Shown: one piece after another, positions 7,723 through 17,651 of the stretch | Layout: each line of letters starts with the position of its first letter | How positions within the stretch are numbered: position 1 is the first letter of the stretch | Origin: Candidatus Poribacteria bacterium | Lineage (GTDB): Bacteria > Poribacteria > WGA-4E > JAJDTR01 | Reading direction: 5' to 3' | NCBI GenBank assembly: GCA_028820655.1 | Contig: JAPPIK010000050.1 | Span: forward strand, 1 to 45,198 | Length of the DNA stretch: 45,198 bases | Made by a program: the position numbers and the translations under genes | The notes under the pieces: model-generated | Told to the model about the DNA's origin: nothing | Databases searched by the model: none | Seen by the model: the letters and a program-made list of their open reading frames with translations, nothing else

Positions 7723-8736
7723 TCATTTGATCCCCTGTTTCAGGCTCGCCCAAGTCGTGACCGCCTTCCCATGCGGTTGCAACCTGTCAATTGCGGCAGA
7801 ATAGAGACCGTCATCCGCGCCGGCGTACAGTGAGGATTTGTAGGATAGGAGCGCATAAACCCAACGCCCGTCCAGACCGACGGAACCCCAAGTGTCGGTC
7901 CGTGCATCAAAGACGTAAATGCCATGGCCTTTCAGTCCGGCATAGAGACGACCGCCATGAACAGCCAGACTCAACACCGATGGCGGGTCATCCGAATCGT
8001 GCCCGCTCCCGTTTGGTAGACCTTTCATCGGGTACTCCCAATCTTGCGTTTTCTCATTCCATCGTCCAACGCCGTTACCCCCGGCGATGTACAGGCGATT
8101 ATTAAGTATTGCCCAATCTATAACATGGCCGGTTTCGTACCGGCGCAGGCTTTCCCACGTTCGTCCGTTGTCAGACGAACGCGCCATCGAACTAATGGAA
8201 ATCGCGCACCACAGATAACCGTCAAACTGCTGTATGGAATGGATACTGTCGCCTCGTTCCCATTCCCTTGATAGGTCAAGCCATGTCTCGCCGCGATCGT
8301 TTGATGCATACGTGCCCTTGTGGTACATCACATTGATAATCTCGTCGAACATGACTAGGATTCGACGAACTTCTCCGAAACTACCACTCTTATAAGTCTG
8401 CAATCCGTCCCGGATCGGCTTCCAGGTTACCCCGGCATCATCGGACCGGAATACGCCTTGGGTTCGCGTGCCCGCATACACCGTATCCCCATCGGCTGCA
8501 ATAGCGGTAACTGTGTCTTTGAACGCGACGGTATACCAGGAGTACCCGTCATTTTGAGAGATGTATATTCTCTCGGATGTCCCAGCGTAGAGTCGGTTCT
8601 CACCCGCTTCAAGCACACTCACCCATTCCCTGTTCATTCCCTCGAAACGTTTGATCCATGACTCGGCATCCCCATTCGATTCCCGTGCCATCGCAGTCAA
8701 CGATACTAAGAGAATGAAAGCGGTTCGCATATTCAC
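7723..8736 (-). CDS. Exported BNR/Asp-box beta-propeller, third gene of operon
   Basis: A 337-residue secreted propeller. Four Asp-boxes (S-x-D-x-G-x-T-W type) are visible: SQNDGYSW, SDDAGVTW, SNDRGETW and SSDNGRTW, spaced as in sortilin/sialidase-type propellers. Later blades carry the LNNRLYIAGG and GGRLYAGLKGHGIYVFD patterns. A signal peptide precedes (MRTAFILLVSLTAMA). It ends GKAVTTWASLKQGIK, a variant of the window's shared tail with Ala for Gly. The GTG start at 8736 overlaps the upstream gene's TGA as GTGA and has GGAG 6 nt upstream. ATG 8730 is the alternative, with poorer spacing. No sialidase catalytic residues are evident, so a binding role is more likely than hydrolysis. Confidence 0.85.
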   Translation of the reverse strand: MNMRTAFILLVSLTAMARESNGDAESWIKRFEGMNREWVSVLEAGENRLYAGTSERIYISQNDGYSWYTVAFKDTVTAIAADGDTVYAGTRTQGVFRSDDAGVTWKPIRDGLQTYKSGSFGEVRRILVMFDEIINVMYHKGTYASNDRGETWLDLSREWERGDSIHSIQQFDGYLWCAISISSMARSSDNGRTWESLRRYETGHVIDWAILNNRLYIAGGNGVGRWNEKTQDWEYPMKGLPNGSGHDSDDPPSVLSLAVHGGRLYAGLKGHGIYVFDARTDTWGSVGLDGRWVYALLSYKSSLYAGADDGLYSAAIDRLQPHGKAVTTWASLKQGIK

Positions 8737-9923
8737 TGTTTTCTCCTTCCAAATTTTCGGGCGAGACCATGTTTCACGCGCCCCCAGATGGCGGCGGCTT
8801 TGCCGTTGGGCTGTACCCGCGGGGTCATTACGCCCTCGTAGATGCCCGCGGGATGCCACGGCGGACTGTCCGCAGCGGGCTTTTCGACCACCGCATACAG
8901 ACGCGATCCGTGGGACAAGAGGGAAGTAACGCGGAACCCATGAAGGCCCACGGGTATGGAGGTGTCGGTGGTCTCGTCAAACATGTACACGCCTTCGCTA
9001 TTCACCGCAAAGAGAATGTTGCGATGAACGGCTAGGGTAGTTATCGGTAGAGTAATTTTTACCACTTCTCCGTCCGGCAACCCGTCCGGCAGAACGTCGT
9101 ACCGGCCGTAGATGATGTTGTCCCACGGTTGACTGAACCGGGTCAGCCCGTGAGAACCACCGATGTATAATCGATTATTAAGTACAGCCCAGTCGTTAGG
9201 CCGGTTGAAGTGAAGGAAGCTGTATTCCCATGTGGCGCCGTTGTCGCGTGACAGATAAAAACTGTTGCCAGTTTTGTGTGCCAACAGATCGCCGTCAAAT
9301 TCTATCATCCAGTCGAGAGAGACCATCGGGATTTGGATTCCGCGCGGTTGCTTGTTCTCGTTACGGAATGTCTGGGGTGGGATCGCGACCCATTCGTCTA
9401 TGACGCTGTGCCACGTCTCGCCCCGGTCGGTCGATGTCCAACTGCCTTTGCCGAGGCCCAATGCGATGACGGTACCGGATCTCATGACGAAGATGTGTCT
9501 GATTATCGGATATCTGCGCCCGCCGCCATCCCGAACCTCTACGGGGATTCCGTTGTTGATAGGTTTCCAGGTGGCGCCGCGATCATCTGAGCGAAACATG
9601 CCGCTGCTATACGTTACGGCGTACACGTGATTTTGGTCGATTGTGATTGTGTCGATCCTTACCGGCGAATCGGTTAAACGCCAGGTGTGACTTCGCCCGT
9701 CTTCGTCCGAGACGTAAAGCCCGTTGCGCGTTACGGCATAGAGGCGTTGACCGTCGGTGTGAAGCTCTTTGACGATCCCCATGGATGTCGAGTCGTCGAT
9801 CGGAAACCACTCGACGCGAGTGCCCGCATCGGCGTTGGGTGCACAACTACCGAGGGCGATCACAAGGAAAACGGCAGCAACCATAAGGCTTAACAAGCTG
9901 AGGATGAAGATTAGGTATTTCAT
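8733..9923 (-). CDS. Exported BNR/Asp-box beta-propeller, possible lipoprotein, second gene of operon
   Basis: A 396-residue paralogue of its two neighbours. Asp-boxes include SDDRGATW, STDRGETW and SRDNGATW, plus a degenerate one (SDEDGRSHTW). The N-terminus is a long hydrophobic signal ending ALGSC; C27 could be a lipobox cysteine, although Gly at -2 is not ideal. The tail GKAAAIWGRVKHGLARKFG continues to GRRKQ, because the frame runs over the ribosome-binding site of the next gene. The ATG at 9921-9923 overlaps the previous stop as ATGA, and no strong ribosome-binding site is seen, pointing to translational coupling. The function is probably surface or periplasmic binding; the ligand is unknown. 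Confidence 0.85.
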   Translation of the reverse strand: MKYLIFILSLLSLMVAAVFLVIALGSCAPNADAGTRVEWFPIDDSTSMGIVKELHTDGQRLYAVTRNGLYVSDEDGRSHTWRLTDSPVRIDTITIDQNHVYAVTYSSGMFRSDDRGATWKPINNGIPVEVRDGGGRRYPIIRHIFVMRSGTVIALGLGKGSWTSTDRGETWHSVIDEWVAIPPQTFRNENKQPRGIQIPMVSLDWMIEFDGDLLAHKTGNSFYLSRDNGATWEYSFLHFNRPNDWAVLNNRLYIGGSHGLTRFSQPWDNIIYGRYDVLPDGLPDGEVVKITLPITTLAVHRNILFAVNSEGVYMFDETTDTSIPVGLHGFRVTSLLSHGSRLYAVVEKPAADSPPWHPAGIYEGVMTPRVQPNGKAAAIWGRVKHGLARKFGRRKQ

Positions 9924-11050
9924 TGTCGTTTTACGGCGCCCCAGGTGGCGGCGGCTTTGCCGTGGGGTTGCACGACCGGGATCGACGCACGGTAGATGCC
10001 CTCTCCCGTTGCCGCGTATAGGTTGGATTGATGGGATACGATCGAGGTAACGGTCAACCCGTCCAGGCCTGCGGGGATCCACCTTTCGGAGCGCTCATCA
10101 AACATATACACGCCGCGGCGATTAAGTCCGGCAAAGAGGCGGCCGCGATTAACGGCCAGGCTTTCTATATTGGTAAGGTGGGTACGAAGCACCATCGGCA
10201 CGCCGTAGAATTCAGTCGTTTCGACGTCGTGCGGCGGAAGCCCTTGGTTGAGTACCTCCCAATGGAGTGCTCCCCCGTAGCGTGCAAAAAAGCCTTTATC
10301 CGATCTGTTTCGTGAAGAATAGTGTTTTTCGGCGGCGATATATAATCGATTATTGAGCACCGCCCAGTCGGTCGCCCAAACGAACCCTTCGTTGCGGGTG
10401 CCTGCGTATTCCCATGTTTTGCCGTTGTCGGGGGACCGTAATATCTGGGACCAAGCGGCGACCCAGAGATAGCCGTCAAACTCCGCCATCAAGTCGATAT
10501 CGCGGCCGAATATCCAATCGGGCGCTTCCCATTGGCGCACCTTCCACTCTTCCGATACGTCCTGCCATGTCTCGCCTCGGTCTGCCGATGTATAGGTGTG
10601 GGGCCGCACGGTAGTAATGACTGTGCCGTCACCGATCGCGAGAATTTGCTTGATATTTCCGTATGAGGATTCCCCTTCACGCCAATCGAATTTGCGGAAT
10701 CCGTTGTTTATGGGCTTCCATGTGACCCCGTGATTTTCGGAGCGAAACACGCCGTCGTAATATGTTCCGGCATACACGGTATTCTGATGGCTGGTAATTG
10801 CTATACAGTGCTCAACGTCGAGAGTTAAACGCCAGGTGTAACCGTCATCGTCCGAGATGTGGAGTCCTTCCTTTGTCCCGGCGTAGAGGCGGCGTCCATC
10901 GGTTTCGAGTTCGGTCACGCGCCGCATTGCCTCGGTATCATAGATCCGAATCCAGTCGGTCCGGATGTCGGCATTGGATTCGTAGGTTGGTGCGGTCATC
11001 GTTACAAAAAAAATGAAAGCGGTTCGCATTAAACGTCGAGTCCATATCAT
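9920..11050 (-). CDS. Exported BNR/Asp-box beta-propeller, first gene of operon
   Basis: A 376-residue secreted propeller leading the three-gene operon. Asp-boxes: SDDDGYTW, SENHGVTW, SADRGETW and SPDNGKTW. The LNNRLYIAAEK and RLFAGLNRRGVYMFDE patterns of later blades match its paralogues. The signal peptide has an RR-containing n-region (MIWTRRLMRTAFIFF) but lacks the full twin-arginine consensus. ATG 11050 is preferred because GGGGAG lies 8 nt upstream; ATG 11029 is the alternative. It ends QPHGKAAATWGAVKRQ, the shared tail. Its TGA overlaps the next ATG. Confidence 0.87.
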   Translation of the reverse strand: MIWTRRLMRTAFIFFVTMTAPTYESNADIRTDWIRIYDTEAMRRVTELETDGRRLYAGTKEGLHISDDDGYTWRLTLDVEHCIAITSHQNTVYAGTYYDGVFRSENHGVTWKPINNGFRKFDWREGESSYGNIKQILAIGDGTVITTVRPHTYTSADRGETWQDVSEEWKVRQWEAPDWIFGRDIDLMAEFDGYLWVAAWSQILRSPDNGKTWEYAGTRNEGFVWATDWAVLNNRLYIAAEKHYSSRNRSDKGFFARYGGALHWEVLNQGLPPHDVETTEFYGVPMVLRTHLTNIESLAVNRGRLFAGLNRRGVYMFDERSERWIPAGLDGLTVTSIVSHQSNLYAATGEGIYRASIPVVQPHGKAAATWGAVKRQ

Positions 11051-11625
11051 TGGATCGGCTCCCCTGGACCTGATGGCGATCGGATTGACTGCGTTAGTAA
11101 AGCGTGAGCAAGACCTGTGCCACGCCCTCAAGCAGCCCGGACTTGGCGCTATCCACGAATTTCATCGGCGTTGTCCGCCGATGTGTCATGGAAACGCCAT
11201 GGCATTTCGCCCTTTTGTATCTAAAAGATGAACGCCATTGTCCAATTTCTGCGCAAGGGGAGTATTGGCAGTTCTCGCAACAGTGCCTGTGTTTTGCAAA
11301 TCTGGTAGAGCATCTGTGTTTACCTACCTTTTCATCACACGCGCCTGCACCATTTCGTTCAAGTGATTAGACATCATCGGCCATCCCCCGGATGGGGATC
11401 TAACGCTACTGCCATGACCGCAGATTTGCACGTTGCCTTGTCTAACTCATAAAATCAAGTCGCTGCTTGCCCCGGTGATTTAGTTTTTGGCTTGTGCTCC
11501 TGTACGATGGAAGATTGGCAGGATTTTTGCGTGGCGATGTTCTTTAGTTAGTTTGATCGACTTCTAGCGGCACATGGCTTTAATGTGAACTTCTCGCGGC
11601 ATCAGTTGAGATGCGGAGATTCGAA
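11051..11625. other. Spacer between the BNR operon and the LamG pair, no gene seen
   Basis: The two flanking units are divergent, so promoters for both should lie here, but no box pair with acceptable spacing was found. A TTGATC at 11553 and a TTTAAT at 11579 are 20 nt apart, too far for a confident call. No dispersed repeat of the types seen elsewhere was recognised. Confidence 0.3.
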
Positions 11626-12561
11626 ATGCAAAGAATCAAACCCAAAAACTCTCGATTATCGAGCGCTATCGCATTCGGCACAGACATTTTATCCGGTATT
11701 CTAACTTCAATTGTGTGGCTGATTCTCGCTCAACATGCATACGCCAGACCCGAGAAGGTGCCGCGCGACGTGTTGAAACTGCGCGCGGACGGTTATGTCT
11801 ACGCCGATTATCCCGGCGTATTCGATGACGCAGAAGGGGAGGGTATCACCATCGAGGCATGGATATATTTGACAGAGCCTCCACAAGATGGAGACTATCA
11901 CGATTCCGAGAGACGGTGGATAATCTTTGCCAAGCCCTTTAGCTATTTCGCTACGATCGCCGGAAGGGATTTAGGCTCTGACCTGGACCGGCGTGACCCG
12001 GAAGGTACCGTATATATCAGATTTGGAGTGCAGCAGCGCCGGCGCGCCGGCGGCTTGAGTACCGCAAGTTCGGGATGGTCGATTCTACCACACGAATTCG
12101 AATTGAAGCGTTGGGTGCATGTTGCCTATCAGATCGCCGTGAAAGAAAATCATACGGATACGATATCGTATTACGATGGCGACAGGGGAGGCCATGGCTT
12201 TGGTAGCGCGATGCGCCGCACCGATGCGCCGCTGCTAATTGGCGGCACCAAACGAATCGGGCGGTTTTGGGGAACGGAATATGGATCCATGAAGGGCTAT
12301 ATTGACGACGTTCGGGTTTCCAAAGGGTTCCGTTACAGCAGAGAGCCGGGGAATAGAATCCGTCCGAAACGGCGGCTGCAGGCGGATGAGCGGACGATAG
12401 CACTGTGGCGCCTTGAGGAAGGTCCCGGCGCAACTCGTTATGGAGATTCCTCGGGCAACGGGTATACACTCCGTGCGGGCGGTTCGCTCGCCGTTGAGGC
12501 GGGTGGTAAGTTGGCTACCAGTTGGGGAAGTCTTAAACGCCGTGCTCTGGAAGGCAAATAG
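11626..12561 (+). CDS. Exported LamG-domain protein with WGxLK tail
   Basis: A 311-residue secreted protein with a LamG/concanavalin-A-like fold. A long signal peptide (positive n-region, hydrophobic core near residues 22-36) is predicted to be cut after AYA at residue 40. Domain marks: ITIEAWIYLTEPP, RWIIFAKPFSYF, WVHVAYQIAV, GYIDDVRVSKGFRY and ERTIALWRLEEGPG followed by DSSGNGYTL. It ends GKLATSWGSLKRRALEGK. ATG 11626 has GGAG 8 nt upstream; the in-frame ATG 11611 has none. The next gene is a close paralogue in the same direction. Confidence 0.88.
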   Translation: MQRIKPKNSRLSSAIAFGTDILSGILTSIVWLILAQHAYARPEKVPRDVLKLRADGYVYADYPGVFDDAEGEGITIEAWIYLTEPPQDGDYHDSERRWIIFAKPFSYFATIAGRDLGSDLDRRDPEGTVYIRFGVQQRRRAGGLSTASSGWSILPHEFELKRWVHVAYQIAVKENHTDTISYYDGDRGGHGFGSAMRRTDAPLLIGGTKRIGRFWGTEYGSMKGYIDDVRVSKGFRYSREPGNRIRPKRRLQADERTIALWRLEEGPGATRYGDSSGNGYTLRAGGSLAVEAGGKLATSWGSLKRRALEGK

Positions 12562-12592
12562 TTGGGTTTCACGGTGTTCAACCCAACCTACG
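12561..12592. repeat. GTTGGGTT...AACCCAAC palindromic repeat
   Basis: A dispersed palindrome occupying most of the 56-bp gap between the two LamG genes. Its first bases overlap the last stop-codon base of the upstream gene. Related copies lie at 667, 6230, 6574 and, split by an insertion, at 19733-19833. Confidence 0.55.
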
Positions 12593-12617
12593 AACTGAAA
12601 AGTTAGGAGGTGTCACC

Positions 12618-13529
12618 ATGAAGGGCATGTACGTATCAGCCATCTGCTGGCTGTTCATAGTTCATTACGGGTTCGCCGTACCGGAAGACATACCCCCCGA
12701 TGTGATTCAAACGCAGCGGGACCGCTATTTCTACGCGGATTACCCGGGTGTCTTCGATGACCCTGAAAGCGAGGGCATCACGGTTGAAGCGTGGATTTAT
12801 TTGACGGATCAACCAAAAGATGGGAATTATCGCGACACAAAGGAGGGGCGTTGGATAGTCCTCGCCAAACCTGGCAGTTATCATGTTACTATCACGGGAA
12901 GAGATCTGGGTTCACCCGCTCGACGGGATGACCAGGAGGGGTTAACATACATGTGGTTTTCGATTGAGCGAGCGGTCGGCAATTCTTGGGGTGCCGCGGG
13001 CAGTGGCGTTCCGATCGCCCCAGAAGAATTCCCGTTGCGGCGTTGGGTACATGTTGCACATCAGATTGTGGTGCAACATGACGAGGTCCACAATATTCAA
13101 TTTTACGGCTCAGTTCCATGCTATGACCGCAAATGCCGGGAGGGCACTCGGAGGCGCTTCATGGGGCGCGAAAATACCCCTCTAGTGATTGGCGGTCCCG
13201 CACCTGTGACACTCAATGACATTTGGGAATGGGACAAGCGCTTCGAATCCATGGAGGGCTACATTGACGAAGTCCGCGTTTCCAAGGGCGCCCGTTACGG
13301 CGAAGAAATTGGCGAGGAAATTCGTCCAAGACGCCGGTTGCGAGCGGATGAGCGGACGTTAGCGTTATGGCGCTTTGACGAAGGTCCCGGCTCACGCACT
13401 TATCAGGATTCTTCCGGCAACGGCTATACGCTGTTCGCGGGCGGTTCGCTCGCGACCGCCGTTGATTCACGCGGCAAGCTGGCGACGACCTGGGGAAGTC
13501 TGAAGCAACGTGCGCAGGACATTAAATAA
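12618..13529 (+). CDS. Exported LamG-domain protein with WGxLK tail
   Basis: A 303-residue paralogue of the preceding gene. The best ribosome-binding site in the window (AGGAGGT) stands 6 nt before ATG 12618. The signal peptide is short (MKGMYVSAICWLFIVHYGFA, cut after residue 20). The jellyroll signatures recur: ITVEAWIYLTDQP, RWIVLAKPGSY, WVHVAHQIVV, GYIDEVRVSKGARY and ERTLALWRFDEGPG with DSSGNGYTLFAGG. It ends GKLATTWGSLKQRAQDIK. The two genes probably arose by tandem duplication and may be co-transcribed. Confidence 0.9.
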   Translation: MKGMYVSAICWLFIVHYGFAVPEDIPPDVIQTQRDRYFYADYPGVFDDPESEGITVEAWIYLTDQPKDGNYRDTKEGRWIVLAKPGSYHVTITGRDLGSPARRDDQEGLTYMWFSIERAVGNSWGAAGSGVPIAPEEFPLRRWVHVAHQIVVQHDEVHNIQFYGSVPCYDRKCREGTRRRFMGRENTPLVIGGPAPVTLNDIWEWDKRFESMEGYIDEVRVSKGARYGEEIGEEIRPRRRLRADERTLALWRFDEGPGSRTYQDSSGNGYTLFAGGSLATAVDSRGKLATTWGSLKQRAQDIK

Positions 13530-14151
13530 TCGGGTTCATGGTGTTCTCTACTCACCATCCGCATAATAAACTTGTGTAATCTAGAATTTTTACATCCTAG
13601 ATTTTAGGGCATATCTCCTCGAACGAGCAAAAATCACCTAGACACTACCGCGAGAATCTATTGACATGGCCGGGATCTCGATCGCGTTCCACATTCAGTC
13701 ACTTGATCACTCGCTATCCACTCGCTTGCTGGAGTTCTATCGCGGTCATTATCCATTCCCTTGATCAGTCATCATTCATTCCTTTGACCTCCTACAGGTC
13801 AAAAGGTCGGTTGGCCGAGTGCGATGAAGCAATCGGGGAACACCAAGCTAATCGGGATTGGATACCGTACCGTGTGATTCACATAGCACTCCGCTGGAGT
13901 GCAAGAATTGAGGCTTCTCCTTTCTATTGACATTGCACTCCTCCGGAGTGCGGACACCAGTGTCGCCCCGCTGGGGCTTAGGTGTGAGGAGGTTTCGGTG
14001 TATCTATACACCTTTAAGATTCCTATGGGGTTTCTATCGCGTTCGCTGTCCACTCGCTTGATTCCACCCTACAACTACGGAGAAAGAAAAAACTCAGTTT
14101 CTCGGCTTGGATTCGTGAATTCAGGCCGGTCGGTTATCGATTGCCTCGGTG
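13530..14151. repeat. Spacer with several dispersed repeat types
   Basis: No gene is seen. 13578-13603 is a 7-bp AATCTAG/CTAGATT stem followed by TTTA, a weak terminator candidate for the LamG pair. 13670-13795 and 14029-14070 hold the CTATCGCG...CACTCGCTTGAT repeat, here in its clearest form. 13886-13902 and 13935-13951 are perfect palindromes GCACTCC-N3-GGAGTGC with different loops (GCT and TCC). Confidence 0.55.
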
Positions 14152-16960
14152 CTACTTCAGGATAACCATTTTTCGCGTAGCCGTCGATTCGGGGGTTATC
14201 AACCGGTAGAAGTACGTTCCAGATACCACTCGTTCGCCATCGTCGTTGCAACCGTCCCAGTACGCGGCGCGTGATCTGCCAATGTAGAATCCGGCGTCTC
14301 GGAAGCCGAGTTCAACATTCCGAACAAGCCTTCCCGACGGGGTGAAGATGCGGATGGCGGCGTTGGTGCCAATCGCCAACTGGTAGGGCATCCAGGTCTC
14401 GGGATTGAACGGGTTCGGATAGTTCGGGAGCAGCGAGGTGGTTTTCGGCATCATGTCGTCCGGCGTGATCCGCAACTCGGTGAAGGCGCGGCGCATGTCC
14501 GCCGCCCGCGTTGTAGATTTCGACAATCAAAACATCGCCAACTGCGGCAATTGTTTGTCGGTTCATGTCCGCCCAGACAACGTGCGATTTGCCTGCCTCA
14601 ATCACCTCGATCTCTCCGGTGCGACCGTTGTGTACGGTCAGCGATATGCCGTCAAGCCCGTCGATCCGCGCGTGAAGCACCAATGCCCAGACCGTATGAG
14701 ACCGGGGCGGAGCGGGTGCCGCCATCGCCGGTGCGTTGTGCCATGCGTGACCGGTGAATGAAGCAACCTTCGATTCGGTCACGTTGACGATGTAGCCCTT
14801 ACCGCCCTCAATCGGGAAGCCGCCTCCGGGAGAATTTGCGGTGAATCCGATGAATTTGGCGGCGGATAGGTTGTACTCAATGATGATCGTCGCGCCTAGC
14901 TTTTCCATGAAGGACCGGGCGGTGTGCGGTTCGTCCGGCATCAAGGGCAGGCTAATCATGTTCAGTCCCGCGGCGAGTCGCGTCTCAAATGTGTTCGCGG
15001 CGCCCGACGAATGGGCCAGGCTGTCTACCCGGAGCGCGAGGTTCTGAATGCGTTCATCGCTTTCGGGATCGACATCGGGGACGGAATACGGCGTTTCCGA
15101 GAAGTTCGCGGCAAGGTATTCGGCGAAGGCATCCTGCTCTCTGCCGGGAGCGGAAAAATCGGCTTTCCCGCCGGATTGTTCCTCCGTCATTACGTCGGGC
15201 AGGTCGACGCGGTCGGTATCGGGGTAATCCGGGAAGGGGTAATCGTCGCCGCCGTCGGCAAGGAAATCGCGCGTGACGATGCGGAAGGTTCGCTCCCCAT
15301 CGCCGACGACCACCCCGTTTTGCGCGACGATATCCGTCGGATTCCCGTCGGTATCAATGATGACAAGCGATTCGACCCGCCCGCCGGCGGGCCCCGACAG
15401 GTCAAGACTGAAGGCTAGTCCGCCAACCTGAGGAAACTGACCTGTGCTCACGCCGGGCTGCGCTTCGGCGACGGCGTGTTCGACCACTTCCAAGAGTTGC
15501 GGCGCCGTCAGTGTCAATAGACTCAGCCCGCTGTTGAACCGTAGCGAATTTTCAATGTCGAGCTACGAGATTTCGCCCTCGGCTTTTCCCACGAGCGGGT
15601 TCGCGGGAGGCGGAAGATCCCGCGCACCAACGTTGACACCGATAGAGGCTCGCGTGCCGCCGCCATTTTTGATAGAGGCAACCACATTCGGATCGACGCG
15701 ACGCGCGGCGTCCAAGTTGGCATCGGCGGTCAGATCACCGAGGTTGGTTTCCTCCGTGCGCACCGCGCCGCGCCTTCCTTCCAAGTAGACGCTCGTTCTC
15801 CCGAAAGTTACCCCGTCTTTTGCAAGCACGACATCCCGAATGGCTTCGGTAATGGCAGCAACTTGGGGTGCCGGGGCGGCGTCACCGGCATTCAGGACGC
15901 CGGCTTCGTCCGTGGCGAAGGCTCCACTCAACTCGGCATTGATGGATTCCGGTATCAGAACGCCTGTCTCGTCGAAATCGACCACCAACCGACCGACATA
16001 TTTGTAATTGCCGTCCGTGCTAACGATGGCGACGGGTTCCTCCCCCGCGGAGGTCCCCAGAATGGGATAGTCTCCGTCGGCGGTGTCGCCGTCGCGCAGA
16101 CGGTCGGTGTTGTCCGCGAGCAGGGCGTTCGAACCGCCGGAAATGATGATGTCAACGCCGTCCAACAGGCCCGCCAACGTCTCGTCGATGGAGAATCGCT
16201 GAAGGTGACCGGCGAGGATAATCACCTTCACCCCGCTTGATTTCAATTCATCAACGGATTCCTGGATAATTGCCGCCAGAGCCGGGACGTCGTTCCGGTT
16301 TTCGGGATAAACTCGGACATCGCCCGGTATCGATATTTTTGGGAGCCAAGGCGTGGTAGCGCCGACGACTCCGATATTTTCACCCGAAGGGACGGTGATA
16401 ACCGCACTCTTGCTGATTCGGTTGGGGATCGATTTCGCCTCTAGCCCGGCCCCGACGACGAGAGGGGCGAGGTTGTTATCAAGACTGAAATCCAAGTTTG
16501 CGCTCAGGAACGGGAACTCCGCCCCGACGTAGCCCCTGCCATCATCGGCGATCAGACTTGCGAGTGTGCCGGTGCCCAAGTCAAATTCGTGGTTGCCGAG
16601 CGCCGACGCCATGAAACCCATCGCATTGAGCATCAGAATGTCGGCGCGGCCGGAACCCTCTCGCCCCAGCACACCGCGTAGACTCGGATCGTTGCCCGCC
16701 GCGAAAAACGCGCCGGGGATATAGGTGTCACCGGCTCCGATGATAATCGTGTTCGGTTCTTCGGCTTTGAGCGCGTTCAGCACGGAGGAGAATCGGGGGG
16801 CATTGTCGAGCGCTTCGACGCCGCCTTCGAGGTCGGATGCGTGGAGGAGTTGGAGCGTAAAGCGGGCGGGGGTATCTTGGGAAGAGGCGGGGGAGACAGT
16901 GATTAGGGATGAAAGAGCGACAAAAGCAAGGATTGTAATTTTTGGCCACTTGGCAGGCAC
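14152..16960 (-). pseudogene. Exported 5'-nucleotidase/cyclic phosphodiesterase-type gene, broken by TAG and frameshift
   Basis: The three frames together encode one protein. The N-terminus (GTG 16960, AGGAG 10 nt upstream) has a signal peptide and a metallophosphatase domain with D43, D78 (GAGDTY) and GNHEFD (122-127). A 5'-nucleotidase C-terminal domain follows (TSVYLEGRR, RTEETNLGDLTADA, IKNGGGTRASIG). At 15563-15565 an in-frame TAG interrupts this domain (EGEIS-stop-LDIENSLRFNSG); the frame is otherwise continuous, and CAG to TAG would explain it. A +1-type frameshift near 14498-14510, in a GGCGGCGG run, separates the last part, a FlgD-like tail (LPNYPNPFNPETWMPYQLA ... YFYRL). TAG ends many intact genes here, so recoding is unlikely. 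Two independent lesions suggest a decaying gene, unless they are assembly errors. Confidence 0.82.
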
Positions 16961-17651
16961 TTTGGAAATTCTCCTTAGGTTTTAAGGTAACTGTAATAAT
17001 TCTCTAAAACGACGGCGCATTGATGTCGGGAGTTTAAGTCGCGATTCGGAGATCGCTCCTACAGGAACTGTAAGATGGGATAAAGGGTAACATGGAGGTT
17101 GCGTTTCTGCAACATACACAGAAATTCAAGACGGCTGTTATAAGGGATCGTGGCTATCATCGGTTTTATGCCAATGGAAAGGTGAAAAACAGTGGATGTC
17201 ATCCGCCATGGGAGCTCCATCTCTCCGGGATTACTATTGCAATCGCTTTTCGCACATCTGATCGTTCCTTATTCAGTCACATGATCAATCCGTTCGGTTA
17301 ATCTATCCGTTCAATTGTTGGTCAGTGGTTAGTTTGGGAGGAGGAAAGGAAAATCGGGAAGAGAGGGAATTCTAAAGATTGCAAACAGGTGTCGACAAAA
17401 TATGAATGCAGTTGTGATATAATTGCTATCGGTTTGATGATGATATTTAATAGTGATTGTGGTTGCCTCAAGTCTGCGGCTCGAAACTCCCGGAAATACA
17501 ATGAGATCAAACTCAAAATCGCTTCAACTAAGATAGCGATCCATGGCTGCCAACGTTGTGATCGGAAACGAAAGGGCTGCACGATTGCAGTACACAGACC
17601 TTTTTCTGTTGTCGAGTCTATACGATGACAGTAAGGAAAGTAGGGAATACA
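16961..17651. other. Spacer between the broken nucleotidase and the anchored protein gene
   Basis: No gene is convincing. 17039-17063 is a TCGCGATTCGGAGATCGCTC-type repeat, and 17215-17315 holds degenerate CTATCGC/CTTGATC-type repeats. 17415-17423 reads TGATATAAT, an extended -10 that could serve the gene at 17652, but it lies about 230 nt upstream and lacks a -35 box. Confidence 0.35.

Noticed and set aside
7723-11050. BNR proteins as active sialidases
   Set aside because: Asp-boxes are present, but I could not identify the sialidase arginine triad, Tyr/Glu pair or FRIP-like motif, so enzymatic activity is not supported.
15563-15565. TAG as a recoded (pyrrolysine or readthrough) codon
   Set aside because: TAG is the normal stop of several intact genes here, for example array copies 1, 2, 3 and 16. 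No readthrough signal is visible, and the same gene carries a second, unrelated frameshift.
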